Assembly: GCF_048544455.1 (NCBI RefSeq)
Contig: NC_133534.1
Coordinates: 36,332,217-36,396,216, forward strand
From: Silene latifolia
Taxonomy: Eukaryota > Streptophyta > Magnoliopsida > Caryophyllales > Caryophyllaceae
Length of the DNA stretch: 64,000 nt
Direction: 5' to 3'
This document shows, in pieces, positions 33,036-44,416 of the stretch. Made by a program: the position numbers and the translations under genes. The notes below the pieces were generated by a model. It was not told the DNA's origin and did not search any database. It saw only the letters and a program-made list of their open reading frames with translations. Positions within the stretch are counted from its first letter, which is position 1. Each line of letters starts with the position of its first letter.

Positions 33036-34035
33036 TGTTGGGGTTGGTGTCCTTAACAGTTAGTGCAAGGACTTATAAACCTCTAAAAGGATCAAAGGGC
33101 ATACTTTGGTATTATTATCAGTTGATCCACGTTTATCAATAACGGTTGGCTTGCTAGATAAGTTTGACGTTATTGTCATACAGATGGCGGTGATCAACTG
33201 GTCCCTAAAAGTCACACCTATAGGATACGTTCGAGAGATGTGACGGTATGAAAAACTTGTCATGTAGATGCCAAAATTGACTAACCAGTTAGTCCGAGTT
33301 ATTTGACTAAGTAATTAGTCAAATACGTGATGTTGAGATATTATATTTAATACGGATTAAATATCATGGGCTAAAGCGAATTAACTTGATTAATTCGTGA
33401 AATTAAATATACGTGATTTATATTTAATTAAATGTATATTAAAATAATTATACAATCTTTTGTTTTGTCGGACACGTATTAATAATTGACTAACCCGTAT
33501 TATTAGCGATGCCTTAATTTCCGATAACCGATAACAGATTTATAATACAAACCCGTCATATACATTTTAGTAATTAACGAACCGGACCTCGAGTTAAAAC
33601 CAAGAGGAAGTGGAAGCCCACTTCCCTGTGTGGGTCACGGTTCTCGGCCGAATAGGAGAACAAAAGGAGACCTCCTCCTTCTGTTAAACCTAATTATCAT
33701 TTGAGAGAAAATTAGGGTTTCGAAAGAGCATTCTTCTCTGTAGAAACTGAGATCTCACATCTCGACAAAACTCACAACAGTTCTCCCTATATTGCAAGGC
33801 AATCGGAGAACACTGTTCTAGCACAAGGGCATATCTCGGACCAAGTCTTGGGTGCAACGATTAGGAGGGAATCTGCTTAGATTTCTGATCTTTACGCCGC
33901 AATTAAAAGGACCCGAGGTTGATTTCTATACACTTATCGTTTCTATTGTTTTATCGTTTTATGACTATAAATTGCATGTAAATTTTACGTTATAGTCCTG
34001 CAATTTAAGGGGTAGTATACGGATATTCACCCACA
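33036..34035 (+). repeat. Copia F 3' LTR
   Basis: It runs TGTTGGGGTTGG...CACCCACA, followed by target duplication CATCA at 34036-34040 and resumption of the gypsy RT frame ('FMAEEDMPK'). Confidence 0.93.
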
Positions 34036-36741
34036 CATCAGGTATTCATGGCCGAAGAAGACATGCCTAAATGCGCATTCATCACCGGTAACGGTACATA
34101 CATGTATAAAATGATGTCGTTCGGTTTGAAGAACGCCGGCGCTACTTACACAAGACTGGTTGACAAAGTGTTCCAAAATCAAAAAGGGCGAAACATTGAG
34201 GCTTACGTCGACGATGCTATTGTAAAAAGCAAGTCCGACAGCGAGCACTTAGCCGATTTACACGAGACATTTTGTTCACTGAGGAAATACAAGATGAAAC
34301 TTAACCCAATGAAATGCAACTTCGGTGTCCGGTCAGGTAAGTTCCTCGGCGTGCTTGTCAGCGCCAGGGGAATTGATGCCAATCCAGAGAAAGTCCAAGC
34401 AATCCTGGACCTGCCGGAGCCGAGGAATCGAAAAGAGGTTATCATGTTGACCGGGAGGATGGCGGCTCTAGCCCGTTTTATCTCTCGGTCAGCCGACAAG
34501 AGCACCCCATTTTTCAAAGTTTTGAAGGGAAATAAGGACTTCAGCTGGGGGGGAGGAACAGAGCACAGCTTTCAAGCAACTGAAAGCTCATCTTCAAACT
34601 CTCCCAACCCTGTCCGGGCCGATCTTTGGGGAGACGCTATATCTATACATAGCAGTTACCTCGGCCACGGTCAGTGCCGTGATCATCAGAGAAGAAGACA
34701 AACAGCAACACCCAATCTACTTTGTCAGCCATACATTGTTGCCCGCCGAAAGAAATTACCCACTGATTGAAAAAGAAGCCTTTGCTGTCGTCGTCGCCGC
34801 AAGGAAACTGAAGCCTTACTTCGACGCACATCCCGTGACGGTCTTAACCGACCAACCATTGGAGAAAGCATTGGAAAAATTTGAGCAATCCGGCAGGCTC
34901 ATCAAATGGGCAGTAGAGCTATCCGGCTTCGGCATTCAATACAAGTCGAGGCCCTCGATAAAGGGACAGGCACTTGCAGATTTCCTAGCCGAGTGCACAT
35001 ATCAAGAAGAGCAAAACCCCGGAGTATGGGAAGTATACACCGACGGGTCCTCCACGGCGAACAGCTCAGGAGCCGGCATACTTATCATCAGCCCAAACGG
35101 GGACGAGTTTGAGTACGCCTTGAAGTTTACCTTCTCGGCCTCAAACAACGAATCCGAATACGAGGCGGTGATAACTGGAGTCGAGCTAGCTAGAGCTGTC
35201 GGGGCGGAGCACATCATTTTGAAAACAGATTCACTTTTAGTGGCTAATCAAATTAGAGGAGAGTATGAGACTCGAGACGACGGGATGGTAAGATACCTGG
35301 AAAGGGTAAAAGCTGACACTTCAAAATTGAAATCCTTTCAGATACAATGCATTCCCAGGTCTGAGAACAACTGAGCCGACGCTCTCTCAAAGCTTGCCAG
35401 TTCAACCATCAAGAATGTCAGTCGAACCGTGCTGGTGGACATCAGGAATGCCAAAAGCATTACTGAGACCGTCGGCATGGTGGGCGACGTAGAGACAGAG
35501 ACGACGTGGATGACTCCGATAATGAAGTACAAACTGATGAATGAATTACCGGAGAACCGCAGTCTCTCACAGAAGATAAAGAGGATCGCAGCAAGGTACT
35601 TGGTGTTTTAAGGAGAATTATACAGAAGGTCCGTAATAAGGCCACTCTTGAAATGCGTCGGCCCAGCCGACGCGGAGCTAATACTGACAGAAATTCACGA
35701 AGGCATCTGTGGTCATCACATGGGGGCAAGAACACTAGCCCATAAAGCTCTCCGAGCCGGCTACTTCTGGCCCACCATGCTTGAGGATTCCAGAGCCAAA
35801 ACCAAAAAGTGCAACAACTGTCAAATGCATGCTCCGCTGATACATGCACCTTCCCGAGACCTGCAGCCGGTACTTAGTCCCCTTCCTTTTGCACAGTGGG
35901 GGATGGATCTATTAGGGCCATTTCCAACGGCATCCGGAGGAAGAAAGTACTTGATTGTCGCCGTTGACTACTTCACCAAATGGGTTGAAGCTGTCGCAGT
36001 GCCAGCCAAGACGACGGCGGCCGTAAGAAAGTTAATCTGGGAAAATGTCATAACTCGTTTTGGGTTACCCCAAGTCATGGTATTTGACCACGGCCGAGAG
36101 TTTTGGAGTGACACAATAATGAACTGGTTGGAAGAACTTGGTATCAAATTTGCATACTCCTCGTCGCCACCCACGCAACGGACGGACGGACGGAGGCGAC
36201 CAATAAAACAATCCTCAACGGTTTGAAGAAGACAGTTGAAGACCTAAAGGGAAGATGGGCCGATGAACTACCCGGCGTCCTGTGGTCCCTCCGGACCACG
36301 GAGAAAGAAGCAACGGGGTACAGTCCATTCCACTTAGTCTACGGATCCGAAGCAGTCTTGCCAATTGAAGCATCGGTGCCGACATTCAGAACGGCCACCT
36401 TTAACCCGGATGAAAATGAGAAAGGTCTGAAAGCCTCCCTGGACCTGGTCGAAGAAAGCCGGGATACAGCACGCCTCAACTTGGCAGTATACCAAAACCG
36501 AATGAGAAGAGCCTACAACCGAAGAGTCCACAAAAGGGACTTAAAAGTAGGAGATCTAGTCCTAAGAAAGTCAGCCGCCACCAACAAAGGCAACATTCAT
36601 GGTAAATTGACGGCTAACTGGGAAGGTCCCTACAAAGTGGTTGAAGAAATGAGGCCGGGTACATATCGGCTGACAGACATGGAGGGTGTGCCTTTGATGA
36701 GCCATTGGAACACTGACAATCTCAGGAAATACTTTGTATAG
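34036..36741 (+). pseudogene. Gypsy E pol, second part: RT, two RNase H domains, integrase
   Basis: RT resumes with the C-terminal palm. The catalytic Tyr-Val-Asp-Asp-Ala is at about 34204-34218, and 'LVSARGIDANPEKVQAI' lies in the thumb. After a shift near 34560, the standard RNase H is at 34679-34960 ('LIEKEAFAVVVAARKLKPYF'). A second, plant-type RNase H follows at about 35032-35374, with 'VYTDGSS' and conserved Glu and Asp ('NNESEYEAVITG', 'KTDSLLVANQ'). Stops lie at 35372 and 35609. Integrase has His-x3-His (near 'GICGHHMG'), Cys-x2-Cys ('CNNCQM'), Asp at 'GMDLLGPF' and Asp at 'FDHGREFW'. A shift near 36180 removes the Glu region. The C-terminal part (36223-36741) is intact. Confidence 0.87.
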
Positions 36742-36841
36742 CGGCGGAGGTGTCCAAGACAATTATTTGCACCCCGACGCGTGTTTATATCTAATAAAGA
36801 ATCATCCAAGTTTTCCATCAAAGTGTTTATCCCCTCCGTAG

Positions 36842-37360
36842 TCATATCGAGGTAGACGCCACGGCCCAAGCCGGGCAGTCACCCCAAGAAGTAGACGCAC
36901 ACGACGGTCACTACCGGCGCGATTGATACTCGCGAAAACGACCAACATGCCTTAGGAACGTATAAGTACAGTTGAGACGCAATTCTAGCCGCCTCGGCCA
37001 ACCGAAGGCCTGGCAGAGGAAGCGATCAATATGTCTACAGATACGAACGCTGTCGAGCCGTAACCTTTAGCCGCCTCGGCCAACCGTTGGCCGGGCAGAG
37101 GACACAACGGTCGATACGCTAACATGTTCACAGCGGCGGTTGGAAAGCGCAAATCGGACGCCTCGGCCAGACCGAGAGTGAAAGAGGAAGCGACCAACAT
37201 GCTAACATGTTTAAGAAAAAAGACGTTAAACACAGTTGAGATACGCATTCTAACTGCCGCGGCCAGGCCGAAGGTAAAAACGAAAAAGCGCTCAATTAAT
37301 AACGCAAGAAGACAAGTGAAAGATTGTGATCAAAGCCCCGGCCAAGCCGAGGGCCAATAA
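36842..37360 (+). repeat. Tandem imperfect repeats after gypsy pol
   Basis: Six GC-rich cores of the type CCTCGGCCAACCGAAGGCC recur every 80-100 bp at about 36857, 36989, 37070, 37158, 37256 and 37336. They are separated by related 'GCTAACATGTT' and 'GAAGCGACCAAC' words. A 3' tandem repeat is a described feature of Retand-type Tat elements. A sense AATAAA is at 37355-37360. Confidence 0.65.
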
Positions 37361-37366
37361 ACAAGC

Positions 37367-37372
37367 TTTATT
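37367..37372 (-). terminator. Polyadenylation signal for the antisense gene
   Basis: AATAAA on the minus strand lies about 235 bp past the antisense stop. A sense AATAAA sits only 7 bp away (37355-37360), so the two transcripts could end convergently. Confidence 0.4.
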
Positions 37373-37604
37373 AAAAAATGATTACAAGTAAGGAGAATAC
37401 ATACGACGGCCGTCCCCATAGGGATAAGCCAAAACACAACCTACCAAAGTTTTACAAAATACAAGGAAAAGAAGAAACAAAAGGTTACAGACATATCATT
37501 TGAAGCGCCAAAAGATGGCAGGGAGGAAAGGCTTAATAGTTGGCCCCCGAACAGCTGAAACTATCCGAGATGCCGGGTGAACCTGGTGACGACCGCCCGT
37601 ATCC

Positions 37605-40160
37605 CTATGCCTGTTGCTGCTTGCCATCAGCGACGTTAGCAGCATCGTCTTTGGTAGGCGACCCAGAAGCTGTCTTGGCAGCTTCAGCCTCAGCAGCATC
37701 AGCTGCTCTCATTCTCTCAGCTTCCTCCTTGGCCGCCTTAGCCTTCTCAGCAAGGGCCGCCTTCTCCGCGGCCTCCTCTTCCTCCTTCTTCACCCTCGCC
37801 TCCTCAGCGGCCTTCGCCTCCGCAGCCTTCTCCTTAGCTTCGAGCTTGTCATCAAACAGCTCGTCAAATTTTTGCCACGGAAAGGAGCCATCAAGAGGAA
37901 AGAGCTCCCCAATCACTTCCCTGGCGGCTTCTTCGGCCAGGTCCCGGTATTGGGCGCACATATTAGGGAGGATAACGGTTTGGAGCGTCTCAATGTCCTC
38001 CTCCCTCTGGGCGATGATAGCATCCTTATTCCGAACCACCTTCCCCTGGGCCTGAAACATGGACTTCCATTCGTCCCTCTTCTGAGCATTAAAGTCAGCG
38101 ACTTTCTGAAGGTGGTCACGCCCCTCCAGCAGCTTAGCAGCTTCAGCCGCCGCAGCCTCGGCCTTGGCTCTCTCAGCGAGGACTGCCTTTTCAGCGTCCT
38201 CCCTAAGTTTTCTCTCAGCGCGGACTGCCTCTTCAGCCTCAGCCTTGGCCTTCTCAGCTTCCTTGTTCGCAGCGTCGAGTTCAAGCCTGAGCCGCTCGAG
38301 CTGTGGAGCAGCTTCAGCCATGGCCTTTTCTTGCTCCACAATAAGAGCACCGGCCGTATCAGCCCACTTCGATAGCATCCTGGCCAAACTCAGGCCCTCC
38401 GACCTAATCTGGACGGGGGTAGGCTTCGGTAAGGAGGAGACGACGGTGTCATTATTACCACCTGCGCATATCGCTTCTCAGGACGCCGTTCAACATTGTG
38501 TCCGGTAGACGGCAGCGGTTGATCTACAAAAAATTCAATCAAAGCATCCGTGTCAACATACATGGACATACCGAGAGCTGTCATCGAGAACGCCTAATGA
38601 ACCAAGCTAATTCGAGCCACGGGATAGATCTGTACCAGGCTTGGCCTTCTTGGTCGGAGGACGCATTTCCTTGCCGCCGCCAGTGAGCAGATAGAAGCGA
38701 AGCATCGGCGCGTAGTAGGCTCTTTCCTCTTGCGGAAGAGGGGAGATTCCACTGCCAAGGTGACCACCTCCTCGGCGGTAATATCAACGACCTCCACCGT
38801 CTCTTTCTGGACTGAAGGGATGGGAGGTGGAACTGATGTCGACGCCGTCGCGGCCGAAGACTTTGTTTTCCGCGTTCGGCACGGCATGTTACCAGCAACC
38901 TTCGCCTGGGCCGCCTTCACATCTAGGGCCTTCAGCTGCTGATCCATGAGATCATTTGGCGGCGATCTGCGATCACGGGTCTGAGCCTTAGAATGCAAAT
39001 TAACAACTGTCTTGTCCTTGGCAAGTCCCATTCTCCTAAGGATATCTTCAGACAGGTCCGGGCCGAAATGGTCTGCAAAGGGAACGAAGCAAGGATTAAG
39101 TAGAAGAAATAAATAAAAGTTCAAATAATAGAAACATTAAAAGCAGAGATGGGCCTCACATCGACCCCACTTACCCCGTTCGAGGGCCGGTATGAGGCCG
39201 ACGTGGCAGAGCAGCTCATCCTGAAGAATGATCTGCGTCGGGGGAATCCATCCCTTCGGCATCCCATTCTTCTCCGCCTTAAAATGACCTCATCGCCCGC
39301 TTCTCATCCGCATTAAGAAGGACCTTCAAGGCGTCCATCTTAAGCTTACTCCGGGAGACCCATTTGTCATGCTCCGCCTTACTCTCGCACCACAAATTGA
39401 CTTGGTGCTGGAAGGACCGGGGCAGTGGATAATCCTCCGGAACCTCAACGTACACCCACTGCTCCTTCCAGTCTTTGCAGGAAGAAAGCTTGTCAACGGA
39501 GATGTACCCCGGCTCCGTCTGCACGCTGTACCACCCAACGCGACCAGGGGCTGACGGCCAAAGGTGATGAAGCCGGCGGAACAAGTTAACTGTTGGGACC
39601 TCCCCCTTGAAAAGGCAGAGCCACACGAAGCCGACTATAGTCCTAATGGCCAATGGGTGCAGTTGGGCCACGGCGACGTTCATGGCTTTAATTATAGCCA
39701 TAACGTGTTCATTCAGAGGGAACCGGAGTCCATACTCCAGGTGCCTGATGTACACGCCGATACAGCCCGGAGGAGGGCAACAGACCGCCTGACCTTCCCG
39801 GGAATAACAATACTATACTCCTGCCGAAGGAGAAGTGACGTTCGAAAAAGTCGGGACGAACAACCTGGAAAACTTGTGGGTCCAAGCACGGTCAGGGCAG
39901 ACCTTACAGGCGTCGCCGTGATCCATGATGTACGGCCTCTCCTCATTAGGACGAGTCCTTTCAACATCATCACCGTCATCATCAACATCATCATCATCCT
40001 CCCAATCCTCCAGAGCTTTTGGATCAAATTCAGGAGAAGGAGACCTAGGGCCCTCAGACCTTATCGGGACGGCGGCCAGTGCCTCCTCCTCATCAAGGCG
40101 CGACGGGGAACCTCCCGGCGCAGGGTTACTAGGTCCGGCATCAGCAGAAGACATGTTCAC
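37605..40160 (-). pseudogene. Antisense gene of gypsy E (PF04195-type domain plus coiled coil)
   Basis: On the minus strand the frame starts at the ATG at 40160. It opens with an acidic, disordered N-terminus, passes one in-frame TAG (39813-39815) and continues into 'PPGCIG.YIRHLEYGLRFPL', the core of Pfam 'putative gypsy type transposon' (to about 39176). A canonical GT-AG intron (39073-39174, donor GTAAGT, acceptor TTTGCAG) follows. Exon 2 resumes with 'DHFGPDLSEDILRRMGL', passes a Ser/Pro-rich part and, after a frame break near 38590, ends in an Ala/Glu/Lys-rich coiled coil of about 230 residues (38387-37605). A frame shift also lies near 39280. Such antisense ORFs are known in Tat elements; their role is unclear to me. 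Confidence 0.75.
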
Positions 40161-40334
40161 AACAAAAACTTAACAATTAAAAGTTGGTAAATTTGTTTGT
40201 TTACCTGGAAGAAAAAGTGCTACGCCGAAGTAACGATTCTGAAGACTAGAGAGAAGTTTCGTCAAAGAGGGCTAGAAAGAAGAAATTTTTTGAGAAAATG
40301 AATTTGGAAGGCCAAATTAAGGGGCTAACTCTCG

Positions 40335-40342
40335 TATTTATA
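40335..40342 (-). promoter_or_regulatory. TATA box for the antisense gene
   Basis: TATAAATA on the minus strand lies about 175 bp upstream of the antisense ATG at 40160, between it and the 3' LTR. Confidence 0.55.
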
Positions 40343-40678
40343 GGGCAAAGCCCACTCAATCCGACCAATCAGGGCAAAGCCCATGAAGCGTCAACCAATC
40401 AACAACGAGACACATGTCAAGCATGCAGCCATGGAATGTCAATCGACAAATAGTTACAAAACTTCTTCAACACGCTCCTTGACAGAATGCCAATGGACAT
40501 ATCTTCTTCAACATCGCCCCTTGGTATCTACTTGCCAAACGGCCCGCTGATTCAACCAAGCTTGGCAGCACCGGCTGGGGGCAATCAAAAGCACACGGCA
40601 CTCACAACCTCGGTCTCGGCCAGCGCAACTTTCTTTTCCACATCTGATGTCCATTACACATCCATGTGGAGGGGGGAT

Positions 40679-41079
40679 ATGATATGGTACGGCCTAAGCA
40701 AAACCAAGCCGAGGGTACATCAGTCTTTCCACCTGCTAGCCACTTGGCCACTTGGCCACTACGTGACAAAAGGTGAAAGTCTATAAATACTCCTCAACCC
40801 TCATTGAGGAAAGGATCCACAATCTAACCTAAACACCTCATAATCTGGTAATATCTTCTTTATCTCTCTACAATATATACTTTGCCAAGTAACACACAAC
40901 TGAATCCTTTCAAGTTTACTGACTTGAGCGTCGGAGTGAGTACGCTCGGTGCAAAGCCGAGCCCTCAGTTTGTTCATCGTTTCAGGAGAGACCGAGAGGA
41001 AGAACCAAGGCAAGGAAGGACACCCATTCACCAAGCTTGCGTGGTAAACAAACACTGCTCTGGAATTACACCCGGAACA
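40679..41079 (+). repeat. Gypsy E 3' LTR with a different U3 start
   Basis: The polypurine-rich GTGGAGGGGGGATA precedes TGATATGGTACGG, the apparent LTR start. From about 40710 to CCGGAACA (41079) it matches the 5' LTR almost perfectly. The first 30 bp do not occur in the 5' LTR. It is followed by GGTTA. Confidence 0.75.
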
Positions 41080-41112
41080 GGTTAGTTTGCTATATATTGC
41101 TTATAGATTAAA

Positions 41113-43755
41113 ATGAAGAGATCTGAACGTAGCTGGATGTACGAAGAAAGAGTAGATAAGAAGAAACGTCCTATCGCTAGATTTGTAAAGGGAGTTCGTG
41201 GATTTATTGAATTTGCTAGATGTCAAGATTCATATGATTTGGAACAACATAAACTTAGGTGTCCTTGTACTAAATGTAAAAACTTAAAATATTTATTTGA
41301 CATTGAAGTAGAAGAGCATCTTGTTACAAATGGTTTTTTTCCAAACTACTACAATTGGATCTCCCATGGAGAAAAATATTATCCCGAAGAGCCTCAAATC
41401 CAACAAAATGAGAACCCATATAGAGAAATGGTACTTGATGCCTTTCAGTCTAATGATTTCATTAATGACGACCGTGTACCAATGATTGATGAAGAACAAC
41501 CAAACCCAAGAGCAAAAGCCTTTTTGGACATGCTAAGTACTTCCGAAAAACCTTATATGAGGGGAGTAGAATGACATTGTTACAAGTTGCATCCAAGATA
41601 GTTTCTTTAAAATGTGAGTATAATATGCCATTTAAAGCCGTTGATAGTATTGCTACATTGGTTGAGGATGTTATACCCGATAATAATGTTATGACCCGAA
41701 ATTTCTATAATACCAAGAAAGTGGTCAAAGGTCTTCAACTTCCACATAAAAAGATTGATGCATGTCCTAAAGGATGTATGCTTTTTTGGAAAGATGATGC
41801 TTTGCTTGACAAATGTAAGAAATGTCAAAGGGATAGATATGAGACAAGTGAAGGAAATATTGTTTTGAAGGGGAAGAAGGGTAATAAAAGGAGTGGAAAG
41901 AGAAAGAAACCAATATCAGAAAACACATTAATTTATTTTCCATTAGCTCCTAGACTTCAAAGAATGTATGCCACGAAAAATCTTGCCAACCAAATGAGAT
42001 GGCACAAAGAAAATCCTCGTACACCTGGAAAGATGTGTCATCCGAGTGACGGGGAGGAGTGGAAGCGTTTTGATAGGTTATATCCCGATTTTGCCGAGGA
42101 ACCTCGCAATGTGAGACTTGGCTTGTGTACGGATGGGTTTGACCCTTTTGGTCGGATTTGGTAGAAAGTACTCGTGTTGGCCCGTAATGACCATGCCGTA
42201 CAACTTACCTCCTTGGCTTTGTGCGAAAAGACAATTTATTTTCCTCTCTTTACTTATTCCGGTCCGATAACCCAAAAAACCATCGGATGTTTATTTACAA
42301 CCGTTGGTGGAGGAACTGAAGTATTTGTGGGAAGTTGGTGTAGAAACATTTGATGTGTCGAAGAAGCAAAATTTCTAACTAAGAGCTTCATTGTTATGGA
42401 CTATAAATGATTTTCCCGCATATGGTATGCTATCAGGATGGGCAACCGCTGGGCGAAAGGCATGTCCTTATTGCATGGATAGGAGTAAAGCATTTTATCT
42501 TCCTAATTCCAAAAAAATTAGTTGGTTTGATTGTCATAGATGTTTCTTACCTGATGGACATATTCATAGAAAGAACAAGAAATCTTTCTTAAAAGGTAAG
42601 GAGGTGCGTGACAATGCTCCGGTTCGACTCTAAGGGGATGAGATATGGGAGGCTGTACGTGATTTGCCATCAACTGTCGATGGGACTGAAGAAGAGTTTA
42701 AAGAGTTGAAAAAGAAAAAAAATGGTTGGTTTAAAAGAAGTATTTTTGGGAGCTTCCCTCTTTGGAAAACAATGTTGATCAGACACAATTTGGATGTGAT
42801 GCACATAGAGAAGAACTTCTTTGAGTTACTTATTCATACGATTATGGATGTAAAAGGAAAGACACGTGATGATATTAATTCAAGAATAGAATTGAAGAAA
42901 TTGTGTGATCGTCCTAAACTTCATATTCGTAAGGATGGGGCTAAACCAAAAGCCATATTTACTCTTGACAAAGCTCAAAGAAAGGTATTGTGCGATTGGA
43001 TAGGAAACTTGAAGTTTCCCGATGGATATGCATCCGATTTGAGCCGTTGTGTTGATTTGAAGGAACTGAAGTTGAAAGGGTTGAAAAGTCATGATTGTCA
43101 TGTTTTCATGGAGCGCTTATTACCCGTGGCTTTAAAAAATTTACTCCCGACTACGATTTGGAATGCGATTCTGAGAAATAAGTCAATTTTTAGAGATTTA
43201 TGTTCCTCCACGATATCGATTGAGGACATGAGTCGTTTAGAAGACCAAATACCAGAAATTTTGTGTAAACTTGAGATGATATTTCCGCCTTCTTTTTTCA
43301 ATTCGATGGAGCATCTACCTATCCATTTGCCATATGAAGCTAAAGTTGGTGGACCCGTCCAATATAGGTGGATGTATCCTTTCGAAAGGTTTCTTAATCA
43401 TGTGAAGAAAAAAATTGGTAATAAAGCTCGTGTGGAAGGTTCTATATGCAATGCCTACCTAACGGAAGAGATTGCCAATTTTTGCTCTCTTTATTTTGAA
43501 AAACATATTGAGACCAAAGCAAAATACTTGAATATTGATGAAGCGGATGAACTAGACACAAGTATACCCAAGTGTTTCCAAATGCAGGATGATATAGGGT
43601 GTTCATCATTTGGGGAACAAGATTTGGATGACAAGGAGTATAACCGTGCCCACCTTTATGTGCTATCTAATTGTGAGGTTTTGGAGCCATATGAAGCTCA
43701 ATTTGTGACAGATTTCATTAAAGAACACCCAAATGTGAACAGAGAGGATGTTTAG
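41113..43755 (+). pseudogene. CACTA transposase TNP2, disrupted
   Basis: Piece 1 (41113-41574) is the transposase-associated zinc domain: Trp-Met near the start, 'RCPCTKCKN' and 'HLVTNGFFPNYYNWISHGE'. Piece 2 (41571-42164) begins the TNP2 domain, with 'CPKGCMLFWKDDA', 'CKKCQRDRY' and 'LCTDGFDPFG'. The frame then shifts, and 42169-42250 still reads 'YNLPPWLC' in another frame. A further shift and a TAA at about 42376 precede 'LLWTINDFPAYGMLSGW' and 'ACPYCMDRSKAF'. Piece 4 (42664-43755) gives 'LIRHNLDVMHIEKNFFE' and a DUF4218-type region ('HLPIHLPYEAKVGGPVQYRW'). It would bind and cut CACTA ends in the nucleus. At least three disruptions make it inactive as written. Confidence 0.88.
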
Positions 43756-43824
43756 CATAAGCATGAGGATCAATTTCTAGCCTGGTTTCGGAAGCATGTA
43801 TGTAAGCTAAATATTCAAGATGAT

Positions 43825-44391
43825 GTGATAAGAAGCTTGGCTTTGGGTCCTTCTCGAAAGGTTGTGACGTGGAATCGATATTCAGTTAATGGGTTTAAGT
43901 TTCAAACATTTGACTATGGCAAAAGTAAGGCTAAATGCAACTACGGCGTTACTATTTCTTCTCTTGATGGCAATGAATATTATGGCATATTAGAGGATAT
44001 CTTTGAGTTGTGCTACAATGGCCGGGATTGGAGTTATAAAACCGTCTTATTCAAGATTCAATGGAGGGATAATTCCGTAGCTGGAACGAGAGTCCATGAT
44101 CGTTACAAACTCGTGGAAGTGAATCATACTCGAACCTACTCTAAATATGACTCATTTATACTTGCACAACAAGCTCATCAAGTTTATTTTGCATCTCTTC
44201 CGAGCACAAGTAATGATAGACAACAAAAGCAATGGTGGGCCGTTTTTAAAACAAAGGCACGATCAGAAGTTGATACATCTTTTTTCCAAGAAGAGGTTGT
44301 ATCAGAAACAGTTTTGTCCCCAGTTGATCATGATGAAATTATTTATGAAAATGAGATAGAAGCGGAGGAGGAGTTAGAAGAGGAAGAATAA
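43825..44391 (+). CDS. CACTA transposase C-terminal DUF4216-type region
   Basis: This 188-residue frame carries the DUF4216-like signature that usually follows DUF4218 in plant TNP2 proteins: 'NYGVTISSLDGNEYYGILED', 'WSYKTVLFKIQWRD' and 'DSFILAQQAHQVYFASLP'. It lies 70 bp after the TNP2 stop at 43755. A single TAG (43753-43755) and short spacer separate it from TNP2, so it probably belongs to the same original protein. It ends in an acidic Glu-rich tail that runs into a GAA microsatellite. Confidence 0.7.
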   Translation: MIRSLALGPSRKVVTWNRYSVNGFKFQTFDYGKSKAKCNYGVTISSLDGNEYYGILEDIFELCYNGRDWSYKTVLFKIQWRDNSVAGTRVHDRYKLVEVNHTRTYSKYDSFILAQQAHQVYFASLPSTSNDRQQKQWWAVFKTKARSEVDTSFFQEEVVSETVLSPVDHDEIIYENEIEAEEELEEEE

Positions 44392-44416
44392 CAGAATGAT
44401 AAGGAGAGGGATGGGA

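Larger units (their letters stand above)
25063..34035 (+). mobile_element. Copia element F inside gypsy E pol, TSD CATCA
   Basis: LTRs are 25063-26058 and 33036-34035 (996 and 1000 bp, nearly identical). CATCA flanks it at 25058-25062 and 34036-34040. The initiator tRNA-Met primer site is at 26061. Domain order is gag, protease, integrase, RT, RNase H, i.e. Ty1/copia. The insertion splits the gypsy RT codons of the 'GYHQVF' motif region. LTR similarity indicates a recent insertion, yet coding regions carry several frame breaks. Confidence 0.93.
21576..41079 (+). mobile_element. Gypsy element E, Tat lineage, TSD GGTTA
   Basis: The 5' LTR is 21576-22179, the primer site 22181-22199, and gag, protease, RT, RNase H, second RNase H and integrase run to 36741. 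A 3' region with tandem repeats and an antisense gene follows, then the 3' LTR (about 40679-41079). GGTTA flanks both ends (21571-21575 and 41080-41084). The dual RNase H and the antisense ORF with a 'putative gypsy type transposon' domain place it in the Tat/Retand group. Pol is split at 25062/34036 by copia F. The internal region carries several stops and frameshifts. Confidence 0.88.

Noticed and set aside
37540-38508. Long plus-strand ORFs rich in Ala/Ser or Leu opposite the coiled coil
   Set aside because: They are shadow frames of the antisense gene's Ala/Glu-rich coding sequence.
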